A stretch of 64,000 bases of DNA from Lingula anatina (lineage: Eukaryota; Brachiopoda; Lingulata; Lingulida; Lingulidae), in NCBI RefSeq assembly GCF_001039355.2, contig NW_019775627.1:1-64000 (forward strand), written 5' to 3'. Under the pieces are notes generated by a model. It searched no databases, was not told the origin of the DNA, and saw nothing but the letters and a program-made list of their open reading frames with translations. A program made the translations under genes and the position numbers. Below, piece after piece: positions 23,435-34,326 of the stretch. How positions within the stretch are numbered: position 1 is the stretch's first letter; every line of letters begins with the position of its first letter.

Positions 23435-26400
23435 TTACGCAGCATTTTCTTGACTTTGACTAACTGCTAGATGTGAATCCTGGCATCCATCAGGTCTAAG
23501 GGCACCACGCATATACTGCACTGGTAACTCCTGTACATCCTCTGGTTTCACTGCAAGAAGAGCCGCCAGATTATAACGGTCCTCGTCAATAAACCAGTTT
23601 AGCAGGTGCCTCACAGGTTCCTTATCCAATGGACAGTCCAATACCTTGTGTAATAATACACTACATTTATCTGATGATGTTTGTCGGTGGTTGACTTCTT
23701 CCATGTCTGACTTACTAATGATACTCTCTGAATAAAGAAAATCTAGCAGTTTATTAATTTCCAACCCAGCATTTGCCATGAAATATAAGTTTTTTCGAAG
23801 ATTCTCAAATTCCACTTCCCGCCTCCTTGCTTTCTGGAATATAAATATACACAGTACTTACAAACATATGGCCTAAAACCGACTTTCTTTATCCAAACAC
23901 CTGCAAAATCTATATTTTGATAATGTGCATTTGACGAATATTTCTATCGTTTAATTAAATTCAGATAAAGGCTCATTCAAACTTGGATTGAAGGTGTCTT
24001 TTGGCATCTTTCAAACTTTCGGCCAATATGCTAAAAGGGTGGATATAAACTTACTTTAACTTCATCAATTAGGTCTTCTATTTCAGATGGATTCATTGTT
24101 TCCTTCACTGTCTCTCCAACCTTCCTCAGCAAAAACATTAGTTGCTGAAATGAAGACTGCAAATGACAGAAGACAAATTCAACAGGTTCTGTAGGACAAC
24201 AGTTATCCCTCAGCTGAAGTTCATGTACAACGGCCCTCCATACTTCTGGGTTTTTCAAAATGCCCTCTAAGTTATCTTTAACCGCCAAAGGCAGATACCT
24301 TTGTAAAACCTGGACAAAGTCAGGCGGTTCAGAAGCAACCGACTTCTGATGTCCACTCTGTTGTAGGATGTTGATATAATATGTATTTGCATTTATAATA
24401 GATTGCTCTGTTGTTTTCATCACTGCAGCCCTATGACCAAATACGGTAAAATCAGCTTCACATAGTGACAGGGCTTGATTTGGTCTTCCAAAATGATGGC
24501 CTAGAGCACACAAGGCTTGAGAGTCTGGAAGCTGTTGTTGAGGCGATTGCGGTGACGTAAGGTGCGGAGATTGCTGAGGATGTGCAAATTGCTGCTGTTG
24601 ATGATACAAACGAGGTTGCTTTTGCTGAAATTGCTGCTGATGTTCAACAATTTCTTTGTGAGGCTGGGTTTCAAATACTTGATTCTCGTCATGACCTTGG
24701 TATATTGATGCTAATGGCGGTTGTGATGGAGGGCTTAGAATTGACTGTTGCTGCGAAGATTCTGAAAACCCTGGGGCTGGGAGAACTTGTGTCTGGTGGG
24801 ACACCAAGGGGTTCATAACCAACTGTTGCTGCGAAGGCACTGAGGGCCCTGGGGCTGGAAGACCCTGCTGTGTCTGGTGGGACACCAAGGAGTTCATAAC
24901 TAAAGGTTGCTGCGAAGGCCCTGGGGCTGGGAGACCCTCCTGTGTCTGGTGGGACACCAAGGGGTTCACATGTAACTGTTGCTGCGAAGGCACTGAGGGC
25001 CCTGGGGCTTGGAGACCCTGCTGTGTCCGGTGGGACACCAAGGAGTTCATAACCAACGGTTGCGGCGAAGACCCTGGGGCTGGGAGACCCTCCTGTGTTT
25101 GGTGGGACACCAAGGATTTCATAACCAACTGTTGCTGCGAAGGCACAGAGGGCCCTGGGGCTGGGAGACTCCACTGTGCCTGGTGGGACACCAAGGGGTT
25201 CTTTAATGAATGGTTCTGCATGGATTCTGGTGTCTTCTTCTGTGACTGGTTTCCCCCATACGGCTTGGCAACTGTATGAGACCGTTCACTGTCAGCTACC
25301 TTTGTAATCTGAAAGTGCAAGCATAGTTTCAAAACATTTTGACAAGATATATTGAAATTAAATTTCTTCCCAATTTTAACTTCTTCGTTTTTTTAAAAAA
25401 GCTGCGCATTGCCACTCTAAAGTGAAACGAACAGAATTACGCTGTCCCTCACTTTACCTTTCCTGATGTGCTTTTGTAATGCATTTTAACAAGTAGGGCA
25501 TATATGTTCTCATTTTAAACTCGTTATCCATCATGTTAACGTTGACCATATCATAATCAGGTATATAGCCATTGTGTTTTCAAGGTGTGTCATGTATAAA
25601 AAAAAACTGCGTAATAAAAAGTAATTATGTAATTGAATAAGCAAACAAAGATATACCAGCAACTTAATCACTGTAACAATATGTGCCCATTGCTTACCTT
25701 GCCAGAGTACAGGTAGATTTTCATCTTTGGGGCTGCGTCACATTTACAAACAGCAGAAATTCCCTTGGGAATATTATTAAATAACTCGAACCCTGATTTG
25801 TTGTCTCCCAGATGGTACATATGAACGTGACCCTACAGATAAAACAACCATTGCCTAATGCATATGCACATTTGTTTTTATATTACTATATCTATTGTTA
25901 CCCTTAACTGACCAAATAAAGTTTAGATGCGATCGATATTTAATCTATAACTTCGTCAATGACACTTGCCCACTTTTTCAAAGCCAAACATTTGAGTCTT
26001 CGATTAAATATATTAATATTCACTTCAATTATAAACCATGAAAGTAACAGAACTTGCTCACCTTTTCCTTCCACAAACAAGTGTGTTCGTCATGTATCTG
26101 ACAGACTAGGCCCACGGAATATTTTTGCCCAGGGAAATATGTCTTGCATAAATAACTCAATTGTTTCTGAAGATTGACAAAGACCTCGAAAGTTTGCACT
26201 TCTATGGCACCTTCAGGTAAACAAGGGTCTGTACGTGTAGTAAACAAAATCACGTTTTGTGTAATGATGGATTTCATCTCAAGTTTATACTTGATACCTG
26301 TGGATGGTTCTTTAAAGATGGCAAAATCAGAGTACACAGTTTGCCGAAAGTTTCTTTTTTTGAAATATTTGTCTCCGCTCGTTTTTAACAGAGACGACGT

Positions 26401-28994
26401 AAGCCTCCAGAAAATTGGCTCAGGTTCCAAAGTCCAAAGTCCATACCAAACGCAATTTCTTTGCGTGACGTTTTCCAAAGATTATCTCTGTCTTCTTGGC
26501 TGGCGTTTTGCAACTGAAATGGCACAAGATAGTACGGAATGCCGGGGACCTTTACGATTAAGTGACTTTCTTCTAGAAGTTTTCTGCAAATGTCACTTAC
26601 ATGTTTTGTATCTTCAAGCGCCATCGATTGAAATTTTGCAAGGCTCTTTATTCTATTGTTTATTGTCTGATCCATGGTATTTTCATTTAGGATGCCTTTC
26701 TTTTTTCCCTTTCTTTCTGTTATATTTAGAATTTCCAAAAACAACTCTACAAACCACGACTGCCCATGGCGCAAGATGACAAACCGTGTTTGACAATCGC
26801 CACCATCACTGTAGCAACAATGAATATCCCCCCTCTCATTGAAATATTTGACAAAAGGTTCAAATTCATTCTTGGATTTAACGACGTCTTCCGCAGTGAC
26901 AACATCTTCCAATTCTGAGATCGTTATTATTGGAGACAATCTTGGCATCACTTTTGAAAATTTAAGCCATTTGATTACAGTTGTCTGTCTCTTTAAAACT
27001 GCTATTCCCGCAACTCGCTTCCTGAGATGCATTCCCCCTGCGTCCCTCTTGCACTGTCCCGAATTCTCCACTTCAAATATCAAGGTCTTCTCATTCCAGG
27101 AAATGTATTGATCGATACCCTCTTGTTCCAAAAATTGTGACAATTCTAGAGAGATTTGGTATCTGACCTCCTTATCCACACTGTCCCTGTGTGTCCCAAC
27201 AATGAAGATAGGTCTGTGATTTTTGTAATTTTTGTCATCAAGCAAACATATATGGGCCAACACGCAGTTCAACCAATACCGAAGCTTCTTGATTTGCACG
27301 CACAGTTGGTTGCCGTCTTTTAGTCCTTTTGCTTCTTCAAAGTTAAATACAATGATGTATACAGCGTCCTTTGGTATGAATAAATGATGGAAATAATGAT
27401 ATTCTTCTTGTCCTCCACAGTCAATTAACACAAACTTAATACGCATGCCTGATACACCATTCTCGTATTTTGATTTTGCCATTCTTATTTTGGTTAAATC
27501 AATTCCCTTTGCCATTGTTTGTTTCACCTGCCAAAAGCCCCACATCTCGTATGCGAGAACAATACCAACAGACAACACCTGATCTAAAATAAATTCACCA
27601 GGAGGAATAGCGACCGTCCAGTTCATAAAATAGACCATTGTGACACCTAGAATAAAGCCCAGTGCCCTTCGTATATAGAAAGGCAAATCGTACACTTTTG
27701 CCAGAGGCCGTCCAATGACCATTATTGCCGTGTATTCTAGCATAGCACTGCTACAGCAAGCCACGAGGATAATCACATAATGATGAAACTTCTTTTCCAT
27801 ATACCCTAAGATGAGACCACAGAAGAAAAAAGAACACAAGATTACTGCCATCATGTAAACGGACAGCCAAATATAAAACCGTTTACGCATCAGATTTGGG
27901 GAAGTGTTTTTGCATACGAAGACGCCAACAGCAGCCCCTGACCAAATGAAAATGACAACTGTTAGTTGCTCGCTGTTGAATACGTTGGAATACCTTTCTC
28001 CTTTTATCAATGGATATATGAGGGCAGTTCCGATGTTTGAAATGATGACTTGAAGACAAAATTTCTTGATGTTTATTTTGTCGTGGTATAATTTGCCATA
28101 AAAAACGTGCCATGAAATCAATGTGAGACTAACAATGAGAAACACTGTTAATGCCTGCTTAAAGTCTTTACTCCATTCATAGATTATATCAAACACAACT
28201 GAGAAAAATTTAAGAATACTGCCTTGACTTTTGAGGCAGACAAAGCTGAAAACCAATGAGGTTCCTGCCCTACACCCAAATCCTAACACGAACCCTCCTA
28301 TCAACCCGCAACAAAGAACACGAAGTTGGAATGCTAAGAACAAGTCTGGGCTGTCCATTCTCTGTTGCATATTTCTGTCAGCGTATAGAAATTCGATACA
28401 GGCATATCTGTAAAATACACTGAGAGCCGTACCCTCGCCATATCTTATGCCCATGGGCAGGTTGCCAGAAAAAAAGATTGTAGAAAATAAGCAGCCTATA
28501 ATTTTCAAAGAACATAACCCAACGGGAAAGAGAGCAAAAGCAACACACACGCATAGCAATCCAATTGTAAGTTTGAAATGCTGATCAAATGATTTACCAT
28601 GTACCACTGTTTGAGATTCTGAAGCAGAATTATCAGTAATTTTTACTGCTGCGTAACTAGCTGCATATTGCTGTTCGTTTTCAGGGTCCTTAACATCTTC
28701 CCAAGTGTCCGTTACGGCGGCAGTTTCCACGTGGTGTTTTTCATTTCCCCGAGTGCTATTGTGATTTTCAACGAATTCTTTTTCTCGGAAATAGCGTTGC
28801 AGAGACGTTTTTCCTACACCAGAATCACCCAGGAATACTATTTTACTTGTTTCCAAATCAATATGTCCCTCTTCAATACTTTTTTCATATGTTTGACGCA
28901 TACTAGCACTTGCCCCAATCATCCTCCTGCTTAAAGTCCCAGTACTTGCACCCCATTGTCTGAACACGTCTTCTTCCTGTTTTTCTTTTTCCAT
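23435..28994 (-). CDS. Gene C: split-GTPase membrane ROCO with repeat-rich insert and diverged CARD, one frameshift
   Basis: Exons 28994-26062 and 25832-25698 are the family exons. They are followed by two unusual exons, 25308-24055 (418 codons) and 23833-23435 (132 residues). All junctions are phase 0: acceptor TTTCAG|ATTACA, donor AAA|GTAAGT, acceptor CCAG|AAAGC. Exon 3 encodes six tandem 24-27-residue repeats with the core LVSHQTQ-GLPAPGPS, then a Gln/His-rich tract, then about 150 probably helical residues I do not recognise. Exon 4 is CARD-like: its EPVRHLL and YNLAALL match EPIRHF and HLADLL of the other copies. Exon 1 has a one-base loss near 26425-26435 (GMDFG, then out of frame), otherwise open. 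Linkage of exons 3-4 to exons 1-2 rests on splice phase, order and strand, so a transcript is needed to confirm it. Confidence 0.62.
24735..25206 (-). repeat. Coding tandem repeat in gene C exon 3
   Basis: Six units of 24-27 residues with core N-LVSHQTQ-GLPAPGPS-QQ-LVM. Long units (PSVPSQQQLVM) and short units (PSQQPLVM or SSPQPLVM) alternate, implying growth by duplication of a two-unit block. A Gln/His-rich tract follows at about 24520-24665. Confidence 0.9.
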
Positions 28995-30164
28995 TATTTT
29001 GTAAGTCAAAGATCGTCAAATAGATGGTATACGACTACATCGTGAAGCAAATCCTTATGCTTTCACTTCTGCTAACCTTTGTAAAACCCTGTTCTTCATT
29101 TTTAATTCAAACAAAACAACGACATAGCATACAACAATGTTGAACATTTACAACATTCTTGTTCCTTCCTTCTCCTTCCCAGGAAGGTGTTGCTCCAGTA
29201 ACGACGACCGATAGTTCAGACATTTTTTGTATGACCTGTAGGGTTGTTGTCAACAGTCCTACAAAAAAGCGGATATACACACGTACAGGTGTATTAGTGT
29301 TTCCCCATGAAAATGCATCAAAATTTAGTTAAGTTTAAAACAATAATCTCAAAAGCTACCGTTTGCAGTTTCTACCGCCATGCCACTAGAGATGTCTGTT
29401 TTAGCAGAAGCCTTAAGCTGTCAATCACATAGAAAATACGCATGATTGACCTCAGCGGTTTGTTGAACGACGAAATGTCCTCAAATATTGTTGACGAAGG
29501 CGTGTGATGTAAGTCTGGAAATGAGCGGCAACAAATGACAGTGATGTTTTAGATATCTCTCTCGTTTATCAGGCAGCCTTAAAATATAGATCAGATGTTA
29601 CTAAATCTGAATAAGAAACACCTACTCCAATTTGCTGTGCGACGCCATTTTTTGACGCCTCTTTATGTTACCTGTTCAAATATCGGTCCAAAATACTGGG
29701 CCATTCTTACATTTTCCCTATTCACGCTGCTACAACAACCCCTGGTGCATAACCTGGATATAATATAGACCAACAGTTTTAAAGTTCAAAAATAAACACA
29801 ACACATTTAACTGGGTCGTACAAACATTTTCCCTGTTCACGCTGCCACAGAGACCTCTGGTGCACAACCTGGATATACATGTATCTACATACTTCTCAAA
29901 GGAGAAGGACTTGGTTATCGCCCTGGCGAGAAATAACCAAGGCTATGTAGAGGACTGTTGGAGGGAACTGCTTTTTTCATGATTTTATTTCATATTTTGG
30001 TCCCTGTGTAGTATAGTGGACTCTCAGCGTTGGGAATGAAGTCCAAACATACAGTAGCTCCATTTTTTGTTCTTCTTCTCTTCCTCTTTCAGTATTGTAT
30101 ATTATATGTTTTACACTCATTTTATTCATTCACATATGTTTTGTCACAATTCATGTTAACTCTG

Positions 30165-30256
<92 letters not shown>

Positions 30257-30690
30257 AAAAGTAAAAAAAAAAACAAAAAAGAGCACTTATACAAACATTT
30301 TCCCTATTCACACTACCACAAAGCCATGCGGTGCACAACCTGGATATTACACACCGTTAAAAGGAGAAGGCCTAGCTTAATATTCCTGGCTGAAAAAAAC
30401 CTAGGGCTATGAAGAGAACTGTTGGAGGAACTGTTTTTTTCATGATTTCATTTCATATATATATTTTGGTCCCTGTGTATTATAGTGGGCTGTCAGCGGT
30501 GGGAATGAAGCTCAAACATAGCTCCATTTTTTGCTTCTTAATTCTCTTCCTCTTTAAATCCTGATTATCATTTGTTTTACTTTCATTTTATTCATTCACA
30601 GATGTTTTGTCACAATTTTATATTAACTATACACGCAAACACATATGCACGCACTCAGAGTTTATTAGTTGAAAAATAAAGTCATCTGCA
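28995..30690. other. 5' flank of gene C and shared intergenic unit
   Basis: The minus strand has an acceptor-like CACGATGTAG about 30 bases upstream of the start. The first-exon block is at about 29400-29660 with donor GAG|GTCAAT (29451/29450). Three related stretches ('ttttccctattcac', 'tggtgcacaacctggatat') near 29700, 29825 and 30295 show local tandem duplication of the unit. Confidence 0.45.
30167..30252. repeat. (CT)n followed by (CA)n microsatellite
   Basis: A CT run to about 30213 continues directly into a CA run to 30252. Confidence 0.95.
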
Positions 30691-33600
30691 CAACAAAGAT
30701 ATCGATGACACCGGTCGACAAAGTGTAACAGGAGTGGTAGTTAAAAAATGAATGTCCGTGGCCTCACATGATTAGCACAGGTTATGGTTAGTCGTATCAG
30801 TAGTAGTATATGGGCTGAAGTAATGGGAAACGGACTCTGGTTCCTTAAGGACTCCTGTTCTTGTCACATACGCTCCACATCTAACAGCCAGCAATGTGTT
30901 AGTTGTGCTAAATGTGTTCCTCATAACCTCCTGGAAGAGACTTTTCATCAGGTTCAATTGATTACAACATAACTTTTTTATTTATAGGCATTAAAATAAC
31001 AAAACGTCCTATTACGATCATATAATATTACTGCTGAAAGTGACTGATATTGAAAGAAATATATTGGACTTTTTTCAGAATTATTAGTACTTTTCCTGTT
31101 TTTCTTTTTCCATTATGTTGAAGGTCAAAGATCTTCAAATAGAAAGTGAAGCAAAACCTTATTCTTTCACTTGTCAGCAGCATAGGGAAAAAATAATGAT
31201 GAGTCTAAGGTTAAGATTTTTGTTCTTCAGTTTTTCGTCATTTTCTGTAAACTATACGTAAAAGGACTGGTGTTGAAATTAATTTAATATCGTTGTTAAA
31301 AACAGGATGCAAGTTTACACAATGAGAGACTAATAGATCAGTAGATCAAATATGATCCTCCTGCTTTAAGTCCCAGAACTTGCAGCTCATCGCCTGAACA
31401 TGTGTTATTCCTGGTTTTCTTTTCCATTTGGTTGATAGTTTTTTTAATTAAAATTTATTCACCAATTTAGAGCATGTACCAGTTAAAATAAAACATAATG
31501 ATGGTAAAAATGCCTTGATATAAGTTCTTTCATTTCTAAATTTATATAGAAGAATGATATTCTTAGCAACCTTTATCTTTATTTATATATTTGTTGATAA
31601 ATATATGTTCCCTTTTTTTCCTCTCTACTATGTTTTTCACGGTTTATAAATTTCTATATTTTTGAAATCTACAAAGAAGTGAAAATATCATCCTGTACAG
31701 AAGTTCTGAAATCTTACATTTCTTTAAGTATTTCCCTGTTGGATAAATTTATTGCAAAATTTTCCACCGCGCTGCTCTTATTACAGATTGAGTACATGCC
31801 AAAAATACATGTATGTCATTCCACACTACACTTGGTACTCTTTCATTAAGGAATATAATATTTTCTAATTTATTCAAAACAGGTTTTCTCTGGAAGTGAT
31901 ATCTTTAGTTGAATTCTTTAAACGGTTAACTTAGACTGCATTCCCACATATTTTCAGATCGATCTATCCCCGTGGGGAGTCTCACTAGATTGCTGTCGGC
32001 TTAGCCGGCTTAAATGTCTGTTCCGCCTACTAAAAGCTGTAAGGGGGTAATTAACTTTTGTGTGCGCTCGACTGACAGCAATTTAGCGTGAACCCCCAGG
32101 GAGTTAGGTCGATCCAGATGGATCGATTTAAATCTGTGGGAATGCAGTCTTACACTCTCCAGATTTACCATAGTCCTCAATTAACTGATGAGTAATGCAA
32201 TTTCTTAAAACTTGATATTCCACAAAGGTAATTCCATTCCACCCAACCACCTATGAAATATCTTCATAAGTAAAAAGTCTATTTTCTCTAACTAAATCTC
32301 TTATATAAATAATTCCATTTTTTATCCAACGAGTAATAAAGGTAAATTATCCCCTATGATATGGGTATTGTTCCACAAAATAGATTCATCTCTACAATAG
32401 CTGTGCCCTATCCATAACTTCAGAGTTTGTTGATAAAACTCATGTTATGTTGATAGTTAATGATCGTCAAGTAGATGACATATGACTACGTAGTGAAGCG
32501 AAACTTTACTTCACTTGTGGTAGAGATTGTCAGTAGTAAAAGTCTATGGTTGATATGGTTTGATATCAGATTTCTGTCCTTCAGCTTCTTTTTTCAACTC
32601 TTTACAGCCTTCTTAGAATTGTTTTGCTCACACAAAAAGAACGTTAGCTCAGATAAATTTCAGATTGTTGTTTAACACAGGATCTGCGGATCAAATATGG
32701 CCGATCCACTTGAACATGTGTCGCGCTCGTCTGCAAATTACTTGGATCTGCATAGTTCAATTGAGCGATAGCAGTTTTTTTTATCAAAGGATATAAATGT
32801 CAAAATTATAGCGGTTCTAATATCGCAACAATTCTTGCCGCAGTTAATGCTATTCACACAGTACACAGTTTAATACATTTTACATCTAAGAATCTTGTGT
32901 TAGTTGGGAAGAGTGGATGTGGTCCGACTTTTATCTGGTTTTAATTGTTTAAAACACCCCTTTCCATTTTAGTGGAATACTAAATAACAAAGCTACTCAC
33001 GCATCTGAAATAAAATCACTGTTGATATACAATATACAACCTGTCATTCAGGTCAGTTCTTTATCGTATCCTTTCGAGCCATCAATCTATCACAAATATC
33101 TATGTATCTTCTTCTCTTCAAGACAAGGGAAATAAACATTAATTTTGTAATTGAGATATCAAAATACTTTTCTTTTGAGATAAGCATTTCCCCCCTCAGA
33201 TATTGTCAGCCGTTCCCACCGCCCTATCGTCTGCAGTTTCTGAAAATGGGTTCAACAGATCAGCGAGATGTGGGCGCTTTTCACGCAAAATGGTGCACAA
33301 GTGACGCATAGGCTTCTTTTCTGGAGAACATTTACGCAGACTTTTGAGTAATTCGTAGCACCTGTCTTTCCTATGGAGTGTATTTCGAATAACATCCATG
33401 TCATCTATACCCAGAACCTTCTTTTCAAAAAGGTAGGACAAGATATCTATAGGCTCGAGGTCTTCTTCAATTTTTGTCCAATTTTCTCTTAGCTTCTCGA
33501 ATTGTCTTTCAGTTTCCTGGGGCTTCTAAAATGAGATTTTCATTGTAATGGCAAACCAACATGTTTTGTAAAGCAATCACCTCATCTTTTTGTTAAAATT

Positions 33601-34080
33601 TCCACTCACTACTGTTTGTTATCAAAATGTGCTGCTTGTGGGATCGACAAAAATACAAATTATATTAATGTAATTGAATTGTAAACCATAATTGCTTACC
33701 TTGCCAAAGTGCAGGTAGATTTTCATCTTTAAGGTTGCATCACAGTTACAAACGGCAGGTGTTCCCTTAGGAATTTCATCAAATAACTCAAACCCAGATT
33801 TGCTGTCTCCCAGATGGCACATGTGAACGTGACCCTGCAGATAAAACAACAGTAATACACATCCTCCTATATCACTCTATCTATTGTTATCCTAATCTAA
33901 TCAGCATTAGGAAAAGAGGCGATTGAATTTTAAACTATACCTCTGTCAATGACACTAATTTTTTCAAAGGCAAACATTTGATTGTACAATTAAAAATATG
34001 AGTTGTTTCCTCAATTATAGACCATGAAATCAAAATATAAGTAACAGGACTCGCTCACCTTTTCGTGCCAGTTGCAAGTG
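30690..34080. repeat. Segmental duplication partner of 5.75-9.56 kb
   Basis: It collinearly repeats the region around the gene B 3' end: relic N-termini (31105, 31353-31430), MITE (31934-32149), relic leader (32440-32620) and the gene D CARD and 135-nt exons. It lacks the TTAA MITE. The stretches outside the gene D exons are non-coding. Confidence 0.85.
31934..32149. mobile_element. MITE copy 2, in the segmental duplication
   Basis: Same element as 7405-7611, at the equivalent position, with TTA on both sides (31931-31933 and 32150-32152). It was carried here by the segmental duplication, not by a separate insertion. Confidence 0.75.
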
Positions 34081-34151
34081 TGTACACCTTGTATCTGACA
34101 GACTAGTCCCACAGAATATTTCTGCCCAGGGAAAGATGTATTACAAATATA

Positions 34152-34326
34152 AGTAGTTACATCCGTACTATACGGGAGAAAAGAATTCCATTTTTTTCTT
34201 TTGTTATGTTACATCATTTGAACAATGAAAAACCTATACCGGACAATGGGGATGTTTACAAAATAAACAAACAATTTTTTTAATGTAAACAAACGAGACT
34301 CCCTATTTTTGTTTACGTTTCNTACT
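34152..34326. mobile_element. 175-bp insertion in gene D with six-base duplication and an N
   Basis: It is flanked by AATATA on both sides (34146-34151 and 34327-34332). The left end reads AGTAGTTACATCCG; the right end, read inward, reads AGTA then N. Six-base duplications with AG-starting termini are known for Polinton/Maverick elements, so this could be the collapsed end of a much larger element. A small MITE or contig-end artefact is also possible. Confidence 0.4.
34322..34322. other. Assembly gap (single N)
   Basis: A lone N inside the insertion in gene D; probably a contig join of unknown true length. Confidence 0.8.

Noticed and set aside
24689-25174. 161-codon reading frame with GVPP-type repeats on the minus strand
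   Set aside because: It is an alternative frame of the gene C tandem repeat; short repeats keep several frames open at once, and it lacks splice continuity with the gene.
30030-30412. ORFs rich in Ser-Leu and His-Thr
   Set aside because: They are translations of the CT and CA microsatellites.
34152-34326. The gene D insertion as a newly gained intron
   Set aside because: No GT-AG pair fits the insertion ends on the minus strand, while a six-base duplication does.
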